A stretch of DNA of 64,000 bases. It comes from Planosporangium sp963837285 (GTDB taxonomy: Bacteria > Actinomycetota > Actinomycetes > Mycobacteriales > Micromonosporaceae). The position numbers and the translations under genes were made by a program. Position 1 is the stretch's first letter. The number at the start of each line of letters is the position of its first letter. Below, one piece after another: positions 25,551-34,985 of this stretch. Below the pieces are notes generated by a model. That model had not been told where the DNA came from. It searched no databases and saw nothing but the letters and a program-made list of their open reading frames with translations. Where the stretch lies: assembly GCA_963837285.1 (NCBI GenBank), contig CAWIMS010000005.1, positions 2,666,001-2,730,000 on the forward strand, read 5' to 3'.

Positions 25551-27644
25551 TTGGGCCGGGACTCTCATCGGGTGACCTTGACCGAGATCGCTCCGGTGCA
25601 GGCCGACCCGCCCGCACTCCGCTCCACCGACCAGCCGCGCTGGGCCCGGCCCGCGCTGTTCGCCATCGCCGCCGTCGCGGGCGTCCTGTACGCGTGGGGG
25701 ATCCGGAACGGCCAGCTGCACGGGTACTACGCGCCGGCCGTCAAGAGCATGTCGGAGAGCTGGCGGGCGTTCTTCTACGGCGGGTACGACCCGGCCGGAT
25801 CGATCACGCTCGACAAGCTGCCCGGCGCGTTCCAGGTCGAGGCGCTGTCCGCGCGGATCTTCGGGTTCCACACCTGGTCGGTACTGCTGCCGCAGGTGGT
25901 CGAGACGGTCATCGCGGTCCTCGTGCTGTACCGCGCGGTCCGGCGCTGGCTCAGCCCGGGCGCGGGGCTGCTGGCGGCCGGAGCGTTCGCCGGTACCCCG
26001 ATCGTGGCCGCCCTGGCGCACGCCGAGATCTCCGACACGCTGCTGATCATGCTGCTCATCCTCGCCGCCGACGCGTGGCAGCGCGCGGTCGAGGGCGGCC
26101 GGCTGCGCTGGCTGCTGCTGTCCGGGGTCTGGGTCGGCCTCGCGTTCCAGACCAAGATGGTGCAGGCGTGGGGGGTACTGCCGGCACTGGCCGTCGGGTA
26201 CGCGCTCGCCGCGCCCGGGCCGGTTCGGCGCCGGCTCGCACATGTGGGCCTCGCGGGCGTCGTCACCGCCGCGGTGTCACTGTCGTGGATCACGATGGTG
26301 CAGCTCACCCCGGCCTCGGCCCGCCCGTACGTCGACGGGTCGCTCGACAACTCGCCGTTCGCGATGGTCTTCGAGTACAACCTGCTCAGCCGGTACGGCG
26401 TGGGCAGTGACACGACGCCGGGCTTCGGCGGGCCGGGCGGCAACGGCACGTGGGGCTTCATGGTCGCCGACGGGGTGGCGTCCCAGGTCGGTTGGCTGTA
26501 CCCGTTGGCTCTGATCGGTCTGGTCGCCGGGATCTGGTGGCGCGGCCGGGCGCCGCGCACCGATCTGGTCCGCGCCGGGTTCGTCATGTGGGGGCTGTGG
26601 CTCGCGGTGCACGCCGTCGCGTTCTCGACCGGGCGGGTGGCGCATTCGTTCTACGTGGTCGCGGTCGCGCCGGCGATAGCCGCACTGGCCGGTGGCGGCC
26701 TGGTGGTGCTGTGGCGGGCGTACCGGTCGGGTGACGGTTGGCGGCGCTGGTTCCTGCCGGCGGCGGTGGCGCTGACGGTCGCCTGGGCGGTGTACCTCTC
26801 CGGTCACTTCGCGACGTTCCTGCCGTGGCTGCGGCCCGCCCTGGTGGCGTCGGGTCTCCTGGCCGTCGTCTTTCTTCTGGTACCGGCAAGGCTGGCCGTC
26901 GTCGGTGCTGTCCTGGCCGTGGTGGCGATGGTCCTCGCGCCGGCCGCGTGGGCCTCGTCGACTGTGGACAGTCGATACGCGGGGTCGGCGATCGGCCCGG
27001 CGGCAGGGCCGGCAGGTGGGTTCGGCCCCGGTGGAGGTGGGCCGGGCGGTCCCGGCGGCGGTCCCCGGTACCTTCGTGGCGATCCGCCGACCGGCGGCGG
27101 TCAGCTCCCAGGCAGCGGCCAGCTCCCAGGCAGCGGCCAGCTCCCAGGCAGCGGCCAGCTCCCAGGCGGCGGCCAGCTCCCAGGCGGCGGCCAGTTCCCT
27201 GGCAGTGGGGGCAGCGCGCCCAGCGGACCGGGCGGCTTCGGTGGCGGCCCGGGCGGCCCTGGCGGCGGTTCGCAGCCCTCCGCCCAGACGAAGCAGCTCA
27301 TCACCTGGCTGAAGAACCACCAGCCGGGCAGCGGATACCTGCTCGCCGTGCCGGGCTCGATGCAGGCCGGTGAGTACATCCTCGCCGGGGCGAGCGTGCT
27401 GCCGATGGGCGGCTTCTCCGGCCAGGTACCGTTCCCCACCGCGGGCCAGCTCGCGAAACTGGTCGCCGACGGCAAGCTCCGATACGTGCTGCTGGGCAGT
27501 GGCGGTGGCGGTGGCGGCTTCGGCGGCGGCCCCGGGCGCGACGGCAACTCCGCCGCGACCGCGTGGGTGACCGCGAACTGCACCCCGGTGTCGGACACCA
27601 CAGTCCCCACGTCGGGCCTCTACGCCTGCGCCCGACCCGCATAA
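25551..27644 (+). CDS. GT39/ArnT-like membrane glycosyltransferase with Gly-rich loop
   Basis: This 697-residue polytopic protein of the PMT/ArnT (GT39, PF13231-like) class has about eleven membrane helices. The N-terminal loop GYYAPAVKSMSESW, then KLPGAFQVEALSARIFG and LAHAEISDTLLIM, fit lipid-linked sugar transferases. A low-complexity Gly/Pro/Gln segment (residues ~490-570) with six QLPGSG-type units precedes a C-terminal soluble domain. That domain includes TKQLITWLKNHQPGSGYLLA and GLYACARPA. The start is TTG 25551 with AGGAGAG 7 nt upstream; GTG 25572 is an alternative without a ribosome-binding site. The donor and acceptor are unknown. Confidence 0.85.
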   Translation: MGRDSHRVTLTEIAPVQADPPALRSTDQPRWARPALFAIAAVAGVLYAWGIRNGQLHGYYAPAVKSMSESWRAFFYGGYDPAGSITLDKLPGAFQVEALSARIFGFHTWSVLLPQVVETVIAVLVLYRAVRRWLSPGAGLLAAGAFAGTPIVAALAHAEISDTLLIMLLILAADAWQRAVEGGRLRWLLLSGVWVGLAFQTKMVQAWGVLPALAVGYALAAPGPVRRRLAHVGLAGVVTAAVSLSWITMVQLTPASARPYVDGSLDNSPFAMVFEYNLLSRYGVGSDTTPGFGGPGGNGTWGFMVADGVASQVGWLYPLALIGLVAGIWWRGRAPRTDLVRAGFVMWGLWLAVHAVAFSTGRVAHSFYVVAVAPAIAALAGGGLVVLWRAYRSGDGWRRWFLPAAVALTVAWAVYLSGHFATFLPWLRPALVASGLLAVVFLLVPARLAVVGAVLAVVAMVLAPAAWASSTVDSRYAGSAIGPAAGPAGGFGPGGGGPGGPGGGPRYLRGDPPTGGGQLPGSGQLPGSGQLPGSGQLPGGGQLPGGGQFPGSGGSAPSGPGGFGGGPGGPGGGSQPSAQTKQLITWLKNHQPGSGYLLAVPGSMQAGEYILAGASVLPMGGFSGQVPFPTAGQLAKLVADGKLRYVLLGSGGGGGGFGGGPGRDGNSAATAWVTANCTPVSDTTVPTSGLYACARPA
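27093..27200 (+). repeat. Six 18-bp in-frame tandem repeats
   Basis: Units GGCAGCGGCCAGCTCCCA and close variants are repeated six times and encode (G-S/G-G-Q-L/F-P)6 in the GT39 protein's linker. Units 2-4 are identical, a sign of recent slippage and likely length polymorphism. Confidence 0.95.
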
Positions 27645-27645
27645 A

Positions 27646-27716
27646 CCTCGCCGATCTAGGACGAATGGTGGCCGGTTCGCCGGTTTCGTCCCACCATTCG
27701 TCCTAGATCGACGAGG
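27646..27716. repeat. Palindromic hairpin, family B copy 2, between convergent genes
   Basis: The inner 20-bp arms (27652-27671 and 27691-27710, CGATCTAGGACGAATGGTGG) are perfect. The CCTCG/CGAGG flanks extend the stem to 26 positions with one mismatch. The TAG stop of the minus-strand epimerase (27703-27705) lies within the right arm. The GT39 gene stops just before the left arm. Confidence 0.93.
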
Positions 27717-28626
27717 GATGGGGGCGTTTGGGCCATGCTGCCCAGGCCTCGGCCACCATCCGGGTGAGGTCCGAGCGCGCCGGCTTCCAGGCCAGCTCGG
27801 CGCGCGCCCGCCGGTTGTCGGCCACCAGCCGCTGCGGCTCCGGCTTCGGCGGCATCCGGTTGACCGCCACGCTTCGTCCGGCCGCCGCCTCTGCCGCGCG
27901 TACCACGTCGGCCATGCTGCTACCGGTGCCGCTGCCGATGTGGAACACGCGGTGCTTTCCGGGCGACGCGACCTCCAGCGCCCGCCGGACCGCGGCGGCC
28001 ACGTCGGCGAGGTGGACGAAATCGCGTACCGCCGTGCCGTCGCCGTTGAGCGTGACGTACGGAAGCTCGCCGGTCAGCGCCCGCAGCGTGTTCGGGATGA
28101 TCCGGATGTCGTCGGTGTCGGTCACGCCGGCCATCGCCCCGGCGATGTTGAACGGTCGCAGCGTGACCGCCCCGATCGCGCCGGTGGCCGCGTACGCGTC
28201 GACCAACTGCTCGGCGGCGAGCTTGGACGCGGCGTACGGGCTCTCCGGACTGGGCGGAAGGTCCTCGTGTAGCGGCTCGTCGTGCCGCGACCCGCACACC
28301 TGGTTGGTCGACACGTTCACGAACCGGGTCGCGGGCTCGACCGCCATCAGCAGGTTGAGCGTGCCGGTGACGTTGACGTCGAAGTACGTCAGCGGGTCGG
28401 CGACGGAATCCCGCGGCCGGGTGAGGGCCGCGAGGTGGCAGACACCGTCGTACCCGCCGGCCGCGATCAGCTCGCGCATCCGGGCGCGGTCCCGGACATC
28501 GCCGGTCACGGCCGCAGGATCGGTACGCCGCGACAACACCGTCACGTGATGACCCGCGTCGCGCAGGTCGCGCGTCACGACCCGCCCGAGAAACCCAAGC
28601 CCACCGGTGACGAGTACCCGTGCCAC
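27703..28626 (-). CDS. NAD-dependent epimerase/dehydratase (extended SDR)
   Basis: The 307-residue protein has the N-terminal Rossmann motif VLVTGGLGFLGRVV, catalytic Ser/Thr in VNVSTNQV, YAASK for Tyr-Lys and DFVHLADVAAAVRRAL. It is of the UDP-glucose 4-epimerase/nucleotide-sugar type, though the substrate is not determined. GTG 28626 overlaps the TAG of the upstream gene by one base (TAGTG), so the gene is translationally coupled as the last member of a three-gene minus-strand operon. Its stop lies in the family B hairpin. Confidence 0.88.
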   Translation of the reverse strand: MARVLVTGGLGFLGRVVTRDLRDAGHHVTVLSRRTDPAAVTGDVRDRARMRELIAAGGYDGVCHLAALTRPRDSVADPLTYFDVNVTGTLNLLMAVEPATRFVNVSTNQVCGSRHDEPLHEDLPPSPESPYAASKLAAEQLVDAYAATGAIGAVTLRPFNIAGAMAGVTDTDDIRIIPNTLRALTGELPYVTLNGDGTAVRDFVHLADVAAAVRRALEVASPGKHRVFHIGSGTGSSMADVVRAAEAAAGRSVAVNRMPPKPEPQRLVADNRRARAELAWKPARSDLTRMVAEAWAAWPKRPHPSSI

Positions 28627-29579
28627 TACGGTCGCCACCAGCCGCTCACATCCGGGCCGACCGGGATGATGCCGCTCGGGTTGATGGCTGGGTGGGTACC
28701 GTAGTAGTGCTTTTTGATCTGTTCGAAGTCGACAGTGTCGCCGAACCCCGGGGTCTGGAACAGGCAGCGGGCGTAGTCCCACAACACCGGCATCTCGGTC
28801 AGCTTGTTCCGGTTGCACTTGAAGTGGTTGTGGTACACGGCATCGAACCGCACCAGCGTCGTGAACAGCCGGATGTCCGCCTCGGTGAGCGCGTCACCCA
28901 ACAGGAAACGCCGCCCGGCCAACAGATCCGACAGCTCGTCCAGCCGGGCGAAGAGTCCCCGGTACGCGGCCTCGTACGCCCGCTGCGAGGTGGCGAAGCC
29001 GCAGCGGTACACGCCGTTGTTGACGTCGACGTAGATGCCGGCCATCAGCTCGTCCATCTCGGCGCGCAGCGGCGCCGGGTACAGGTCCGGCGCGCCGGGG
29101 CGGCGATACGCCGTCCACTCGGTCGAGAAGTCGAGCGTGAGCCGCGGGAAGTCGTTGGTCACCACGTGCCCGGTGAGCGTGTCGATCAGGGCCGGCACGG
29201 TGACCCGCCCGGTGTACCCGGGATCGGTGGCCCGGTACGCGTCGGCGAGGTACTCGATGCCGAGGACCGGATCGCGGGCGTCCGGGTCGAGTGTGAAGCG
29301 CCAGCCGCGCTCGTCGCGGATCGGATCCACCGTGCCGAGCGAGATGACCTTGTCGAGGCCGAGCAGCCCGCGCACGATCACCGATCGGTGCGCCCACGGG
29401 CAGGCCCGGGACCAGATCAGCCGGTACCGGTCGGGCTCGACCGGCCAGCGTCCCCGCGCGTCCGGCCCCTCCCCCGGCGCCGACTCGGAGGATGCGCTCA
29501 CCCGGTCGGTGAACCGGTTGGGCTGCCGCTCGAACTCGCCCTGGCCCGAGGTCTCCCGGCCGAACTGCGCCACCGCCAT
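28626..29579 (-). CDS. Xi-class glutathione transferase / glutathionyl-hydroquinone reductase family
   Basis: The 317-residue protein matches the YqjG/ECM4 xi-class. The catalytic Cys is in SRACPWAHR near residue 60, with VTVPALIDTLTGHVVTNDF for thiol binding and a helical C-terminal domain containing FTTLVRFDAVYHNHFKCN. These enzymes reduce thiol-quinone conjugates. Actinobacteria mostly use mycothiol, so the physiological thiol is uncertain. It lies between a VWA protein gene (11 bp upstream) and the coupled epimerase gene. Confidence 0.88.
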   Translation of the reverse strand: MAVAQFGRETSGQGEFERQPNRFTDRVSASSESAPGEGPDARGRWPVEPDRYRLIWSRACPWAHRSVIVRGLLGLDKVISLGTVDPIRDERGWRFTLDPDARDPVLGIEYLADAYRATDPGYTGRVTVPALIDTLTGHVVTNDFPRLTLDFSTEWTAYRRPGAPDLYPAPLRAEMDELMAGIYVDVNNGVYRCGFATSQRAYEAAYRGLFARLDELSDLLAGRRFLLGDALTEADIRLFTTLVRFDAVYHNHFKCNRNKLTEMPVLWDYARCLFQTPGFGDTVDFEQIKKHYYGTHPAINPSGIIPVGPDVSGWWRP

Positions 29580-29590
29580 GGAACGAAACC

Positions 29591-31495
29591 CTAGCCCGCC
29601 GCCCGCTGGTGCGCGGCAAGGAACATGGCGGCCACCGCGGCATCCAGGTCGCGGGGGTTGCCGGCGGCGACCGCCTGCCCACCGGTCAGCTGAGCCGCGT
29701 CGCGCAGCGCGGTCATGTCGGCCCCGATGCCGTAGCCGAGGCCGTACACCGGCACGTCCGGGCTCAGGTGGGCGAGGAAGGACGCCCGGCTGATCGCCCC
29801 GGAGTCCCGCCCGTCGGTCAGGACGAACACGATCGTGATCGTGCCCGGCGCGCTGTGTTGTTTCATCGCCGCCTGGCCGCGCAGGACGGTGTCGAACAGC
29901 GGCGCACCGACCCGGGTGGACGCCTCGTACTGGCCGAGCGCGTGGCTGAGCGCGTCCCGGCGCGAGGCGGCACCGACCGCACCGCCGAGCGATCCGAACG
30001 GCACCACTTCGGTGTACGGTGGCCCGTTCGCCTTGGCCGTCGGGAACATCCACATTCCCACGCTGGTGTCCTCGCCGAACAGTCGCACCGCGTCGGCCGC
30101 GCACTCGCGCAGCAGCACCGCTTTCGTGGTGACCTTGCCGTGACTGTCGCGGACCGGGTCGTTCATCGATGCCGACGCGTCAACCAGCAACAGCACCTGG
30201 AACCTGAGCTTCTGGTACTTCGACCAGGTGGTGGCCGCCTCGGTGACGGCGCCCGGGTCGGGCGGCAGCGGCGCGACCTGGCCATAGTGCGGCAGCAGCC
30301 CGTCCGCGGTCGGCGCGGTCGGGTTGCCGGCGTCGGACGGCGGCCGGAAGCCCCGGTCGGCAAGCGCGTGCACGCCGGCGCCGGAGCGGAACCAGTCGGT
30401 GAGCCGTTCGATCAGCGGCAGCCGTACCGTGTCGTGCTGGACATGCGCGGACATCAACACCGGATAGTCCGCCTCGACCAACCCGTCGGGCGGATACAGC
30501 GCGACCATCGACGCGGACCGCGCCATCGTGTTGTGCGCCCAGAGCGCCTGTTCGGTGACCGGGAACAGGCCGATGTCGGTGACCGGATCGGGGACCCCGG
30601 TCACCTTGCCGAGCAGCTTCACCGGATCGGCTTTCGCGTCGGCGAGCCGGCTGCGGAAGGTGAGCGCGCGCATGGTCGCCGCACCGGTGTTGGCGTCGGC
30701 CCGGGCGGCGGCGACCTCGACGCCGAGCACGGCGAGCAGGCCGGCGGTGGCTTTCAGCGGATCGGCCATGCTGAACCGGGGAATCTGCCGGGCGTACGTC
30801 TGGTCGGCCAACTCGGTCCAGGTCGGCTGCCGCCCCGGCCAGCCCAGGCGCTCGGCGAGAAGCCGCGGGGAGGCGACCACGATCGGCGAGCGCGCCACGG
30901 AGATACCCACCGCCGGGTACCCGGAACCGCCGTCACCGGCGAGCCGAAGCCACGCGGTCGACGAGGGTACCCACACGTCCGGCGGACGGGCACGAATCGA
31001 CGCCACAGTCGCAGCCGGCTCCTGCGCGTCGACCGAAATCGCCGGGCACCGGGTGGTACTGGTGTTTTTCGCGGCTGTTCGGATGAGTGGTGCAATGTCG
31101 GGTGATGCGACGATGCGCAGTATTGTCGGCGGGCATGCGCCGACTCCACCCGGTCCCTTGCCGACCAGATAGACGCCGCCGGAGCCGAGCGCGAGGGCGC
31201 CGAGCAGCAGCGCCAACACAGCGGACCAGTGCCGGACATGCCCCGGCCGTACATGGTGGACAGGCAACGCACCCAGGGGTCGCCTTGGGATGGGTTGGGT
31301 CGTTTCGTGGCGCATTGCCGGCGACACCGGCGGTGGAAGCACCTCGTACGCGAGGGTCGGCTGGGCCCACGGCCGGCGTGGTATTCCGGGCGTATCGGGC
31401 GGTGGCAGCGCGCCGTGCACCCGTGCGACACCGCGGGCCGGCGGTGGACGCCGACGTTCGAAGTCGCCTTCGTTGTGATACCGAGCGTGTGTCAT
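29591..31495 (-). CDS. Membrane-anchored substrate-binding-like and VWA domain protein
   Basis: The 634-residue protein has a cytoplasmic N-terminal tail, one membrane helix (WSAVLALLLGALALGSGGVYL, counted without the last residues) and a large extracellular part. The first extracellular half resembles an extracellular solute-binding domain (VWVPSSTAWLRLAG, FSMADPLKATAGLLA). The second half is a von Willebrand factor A domain with MIDAS DASAS in LLLVDASASMNDP and VLTDGRDSG. Such fusions are common but unexplained in actinomycetes; a role in adhesion or envelope assembly is inferred. ATG 31495 is the only good start. It heads the operon with the GST and epimerase genes. Confidence 0.82.
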   Translation of the reverse strand: MTHARYHNEGDFERRRPPPARGVARVHGALPPPDTPGIPRRPWAQPTLAYEVLPPPVSPAMRHETTQPIPRRPLGALPVHHVRPGHVRHWSAVLALLLGALALGSGGVYLVGKGPGGVGACPPTILRIVASPDIAPLIRTAAKNTSTTRCPAISVDAQEPAATVASIRARPPDVWVPSSTAWLRLAGDGGSGYPAVGISVARSPIVVASPRLLAERLGWPGRQPTWTELADQTYARQIPRFSMADPLKATAGLLAVLGVEVAAARADANTGAATMRALTFRSRLADAKADPVKLLGKVTGVPDPVTDIGLFPVTEQALWAHNTMARSASMVALYPPDGLVEADYPVLMSAHVQHDTVRLPLIERLTDWFRSGAGVHALADRGFRPPSDAGNPTAPTADGLLPHYGQVAPLPPDPGAVTEAATTWSKYQKLRFQVLLLVDASASMNDPVRDSHGKVTTKAVLLRECAADAVRLFGEDTSVGMWMFPTAKANGPPYTEVVPFGSLGGAVGAASRRDALSHALGQYEASTRVGAPLFDTVLRGQAAMKQHSAPGTITIVFVLTDGRDSGAISRASFLAHLSPDVPVYGLGYGIGADMTALRDAAQLTGGQAVAAGNPRDLDAAVAAMFLAAHQRAAG

Positions 31496-31697
31496 CGCCT
31501 CGACCGGGTGACTCTGAGGTTGTACGACTACGCCGGTGAGTGACGCTAGCACCGATTGACCGCACGGTGTGAGCGGACGATCACAGTTTCCCGGCCAGTC
31601 GGCGGGCACCCGTGCATTCACCCTCGCGTCCGGTCACGGACAGACATGCGTCAGACCCAGGCCGTACCGTGCCTCTGCCTGTCTAAAGGAGGAGTGC

Positions 31698-34600
31698 ATG
31701 CGCGTGCGAAGAGCCCTGGTGCCACTGGTGGTGGCCACCACCGCGATCTCCGTGCTCGGGCCGGCCGGCGGGGCCGCTGCGGCCACCCCGACCGACCTGT
31801 TCATTTCCGAGTACGTGGAAGGCAGCTCCAACAACAAGGCACTGGAGTTCTTCAATGGCACCGGTGCGCCGATCGACCTCGGCGCCGGTGGATACACGGT
31901 GCAGGTGTTCTTCAACGGCAGCACGTCCGCCGGCGCGACGCTTCCGTTGACCGGCACCGTCGCGACCGGTGACGTGTTCGTGCTCGCGGCGGCGGCGGCA
32001 GCCCCGGCCATTCTCGCCCAGGCCGACCAGACCACCGGCGCGAGCCTGTGGAACGGCGACGACGCGATCGTCCTCCGCAAAGGCGGCACTGTTCTCGATT
32101 CCATCGGCCAGGTCGGTGTCGACCCGGGCACCGAATGGGGCACCGGCCTCACCAGCACGGCCGACAACACGCTGCGCCGCGCGCCGAGCGTGACCTCGGG
32201 CGACACGACGATCGACGACCCCTTCGACCCGGCGGTGCAGTGGCTCGGGTACCCGGTGGACACCTTCGACGGGCTGGGCTCGCACACCGTGGACGGCGGC
32301 GGCCCGACCGACCAGCCGGCGAAGCTGACCTGCGGCGGCACGCTGACCACGTCGGCCGGCTCGGCCGCGACCCGCACGGTCACCGCGACCGACCCGGACG
32401 ACACGATCACCGACCTGGCCGTGACCTCGGTGACCCCGGCCCCGGCGACCGGCACGATCAGCCGCACCGCGCTCACCCCGGCCGGCGCGCCCGGCGGCAC
32501 CGCGAGTGCCGTGGTGACCGCGAGCGCCGATCTGCCGGTCGGCTCGTACGCGGTGGCGCTCACCTCGACCGACACCGACGGGACGACCGCGACCTGCTCG
32601 TTCACCGTCCAGGTGAACAGGGTGCTCACCGTCGGCGAGGTCGAGGGCTCGACACTGGACAGCGAGGACCCGCGCACCGACCGGTCGCCGCTGGCCCCGG
32701 CGAGCGGCAACGGCACCAGCAGCCAGCTCTACGACGTACAGGGTGTGATCACCCAGAAGACCCTCGCGCGTACCGACACCGGCGCCAGCCAGAACGGGTT
32801 CTTCCTCCAGAGCCGGTTGGGCGCGACCGACAACGACCCGACCAGCTCGGACGGCGTCTTCGTGTTCATGGGCTCGTTCACGACGCTGATCGGCGGGTAC
32901 GCGCCGACCGTCGGTGACGAGGTGGTCCTGCGCGCCCGGGTGTCGGAGTTCTTCAACCAGACCGAGCTGTCCAGCGCCTCGCTGGTCCGGGTCGTCGCCA
33001 CCGGCCTCGACCCGACCGCGGCCGTGGCGGTGGGCGACGCCACCCCGCCGGCTGACTCGCACGCCGCCGACCGGTACTGGGAGCGCCACGAGGGCGAGCT
33101 GTTCCGGGTCCGCGCGGGCGACGTGGTGACCGGCGCCCGGGACGTGTTCGCGTCCACCGACGACTCCGAGATCTGGCTGCTCGACCGCGACGACCCGCTG
33201 GTGAAGCGGTCCGACCCGTACGCGCGGCGGACGTTCCGCGACGCGCACCCGCTCGACGACGTGCCGGGCATCCGGTTCGACAACGGCAACGGCCAGCGCC
33301 TGCTGATCGGCAGCCTCGGCGTGAAGGCGACCAGTGGCGACAGCACCACCCTGCTACCGCCGGCCCGCGTTTTCGACACGCTGACCACCGACGCTATCGG
33401 TGGGCTGTCGTTCGGCTTCGACAAGTACAGCATCCAGCCGGCGCAGGCGTCCTTCACCACCGGCACCGACCCGTCGACCAACCACCCGCCGCTGCCCGCC
33501 GACCGTGACGAGCAGGTCGCGATCGCGACGTTCAACGTGGAGAACCTGTACGACTTCCGGGACGACCCGTTCGACGGTTGCGACTTCACCGGCAACTCCG
33601 GCTGCCCCGGGGTGAGCCCGCCGTTCGACTACGTGCCTTCGAGTGAAGCCGAGTACCGGACCCGGCTCGCCGGCATCGCGAGCCAGATCGTGAACGACCT
33701 CAGGTCGCCCGACCTGATCCTCACACAGGAGGCCGAGGACCAGGACATCTGCACCGTGGTCGCAGCAACACTGGCCTGCGGCACCACGAACAACGCCGAC
33801 GGCAAGCCGGACACGTTGCAGGAGTTGGCGCTGGCCGTCAAGGCGAAGGGGGGCCCGGTCTACGACACCGCGTACGACCGCAACGGCGCCGACGACCGGG
33901 GCATCACGGCCGCGTTCCTGTACCGGCCGGACCGGCTGTCGCTGGTGCCGGCCACGGCCACCGACCCGATCCTCGGCTCCGCGCCGACCGTCCAGTACCG
34001 CTCGGCGGGCCTGCCCTACAACACCGACGTACAGAACCCCAAGGCGCTCAACGCGGTCCTGCCGTCCGATGTGGACACATCGACCGGAGTAGACGGGTCC
34101 AATGTGTACACCCGGGCACCGCAGGTGGCGCATTTCTTCGTGCGCGCCGCCCCGGGCTCGACCGAGGGGTACGACCTGTGGGCGGTGAGCAACCACTATT
34201 CGTCCACTCCGGACGCCCGGGTCGGCCAGCGTACCGAGCAGGCCGCGTACGGGGCCGCCCTCGCCCAGGCCATCCAGGCGGCCGCGCCGAACGCCCGGCT
34301 CATCTACGGCGGCGACCTCAACGTGTTCCCGCGCCCCGACGATCCGATCGCCCGTAGCGACTCGGACACCCCGTCCGACCAGCTGGGTCCGCTGTACCGG
34401 GCCGGCCTGCACAACCTGTGGGACGACCTGGCCGCCGCCGACCCGGCCGCCGCGTACTCGTACGGCTTCCAGGGCCAGGCGCAGACGCTGGACAACCTGT
34501 TCGCGGGCGACAGCCTGCACAACGACCTGATCGAGATGCGGTCGGCGCACATCAACGCCGACTATCCGGCCGACTACCCGGCCGGGTACGCCGGCCCGGT

Positions 34601-34985
34601 AGCGCGGGGGGTGAGCGACCACGATCCGCAGGTGGCGCGCTTCCGCTCCCGCCCGTACGTCTCGGTGGCCGACGCCTCGGTGGTCGAGGGCAACAGCGGC
34701 ACCCGGCCGATGACGTTCACCGTGACGCTGTCCCGGCCGCTGTCGCAGGACGGGCTGCTGTGCGCGGCGACGATCGACCTGACGGCGACCGCCGGCCAGG
34801 ACTACGACCCGGTGTTCGGCTGCACCACGGTGAAGGCCGGCGCGACGACGGCGACGTTCCGCGTGACCGTCCGGGGCGACCGCCGCCGCGAGCCCAACGA
34901 GCGGTTCCTGCTGGTCGTGGGTGCGGACCCACGCTTCCGCTACACCAGGCCGATCGCGACCGGCACCATCATCAACGACGATTAG
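31698..34985 (+). CDS. Secreted ExeM/NucH-like nuclease with lamin-tail and Calx-beta domains
   Basis: This 1095-residue secreted protein has a signal peptide ending AAAA-TPTD. A lamin-tail domain (about 28-190, with DLFISEYVEGSSNNKALEF) comes first. A middle Ig-like/OB region is followed by an endonuclease/exonuclease/phosphatase domain (about 610-980) with VAIATFNVENLYDF, LTQEAEDQD, RLIYGGDLNVFPRPDD and GVSDHDPQVA. The C-terminal Calx-beta domain covers about 985-1095. ExeM-type enzymes degrade extracellular DNA using metal ions. AAAGGAGG lies ideally before ATG 31698. The stop overlaps that of the convergent MFS gene. Confidence 0.92.
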   Translation: MRVRRALVPLVVATTAISVLGPAGGAAAATPTDLFISEYVEGSSNNKALEFFNGTGAPIDLGAGGYTVQVFFNGSTSAGATLPLTGTVATGDVFVLAAAAAAPAILAQADQTTGASLWNGDDAIVLRKGGTVLDSIGQVGVDPGTEWGTGLTSTADNTLRRAPSVTSGDTTIDDPFDPAVQWLGYPVDTFDGLGSHTVDGGGPTDQPAKLTCGGTLTTSAGSAATRTVTATDPDDTITDLAVTSVTPAPATGTISRTALTPAGAPGGTASAVVTASADLPVGSYAVALTSTDTDGTTATCSFTVQVNRVLTVGEVEGSTLDSEDPRTDRSPLAPASGNGTSSQLYDVQGVITQKTLARTDTGASQNGFFLQSRLGATDNDPTSSDGVFVFMGSFTTLIGGYAPTVGDEVVLRARVSEFFNQTELSSASLVRVVATGLDPTAAVAVGDATPPADSHAADRYWERHEGELFRVRAGDVVTGARDVFASTDDSEIWLLDRDDPLVKRSDPYARRTFRDAHPLDDVPGIRFDNGNGQRLLIGSLGVKATSGDSTTLLPPARVFDTLTTDAIGGLSFGFDKYSIQPAQASFTTGTDPSTNHPPLPADRDEQVAIATFNVENLYDFRDDPFDGCDFTGNSGCPGVSPPFDYVPSSEAEYRTRLAGIASQIVNDLRSPDLILTQEAEDQDICTVVAATLACGTTNNADGKPDTLQELALAVKAKGGPVYDTAYDRNGADDRGITAAFLYRPDRLSLVPATATDPILGSAPTVQYRSAGLPYNTDVQNPKALNAVLPSDVDTSTGVDGSNVYTRAPQVAHFFVRAAPGSTEGYDLWAVSNHYSSTPDARVGQRTEQAAYGAALAQAIQAAAPNARLIYGGDLNVFPRPDDPIARSDSDTPSDQLGPLYRAGLHNLWDDLAAADPAAAYSYGFQGQAQTLDNLFAGDSLHNDLIEMRSAHINADYPADYPAGYAGPVARGVSDHDPQVARFRSRPYVSVADASVVEGNSGTRPMTFTVTLSRPLSQDGLLCAATIDLTATAGQDYDPVFGCTTVKAGATTATFRVTVRGDRRREPNERFLLVVGADPRFRYTRPIATGTIINDD

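Noticed and set aside
31683..33248. 521-codon minus-strand frame opposite the nuclease N-terminal region
   Set aside because: Arg/Val-rich shadow; the lamin-tail domain and AAAGGAGG belong to the plus strand.
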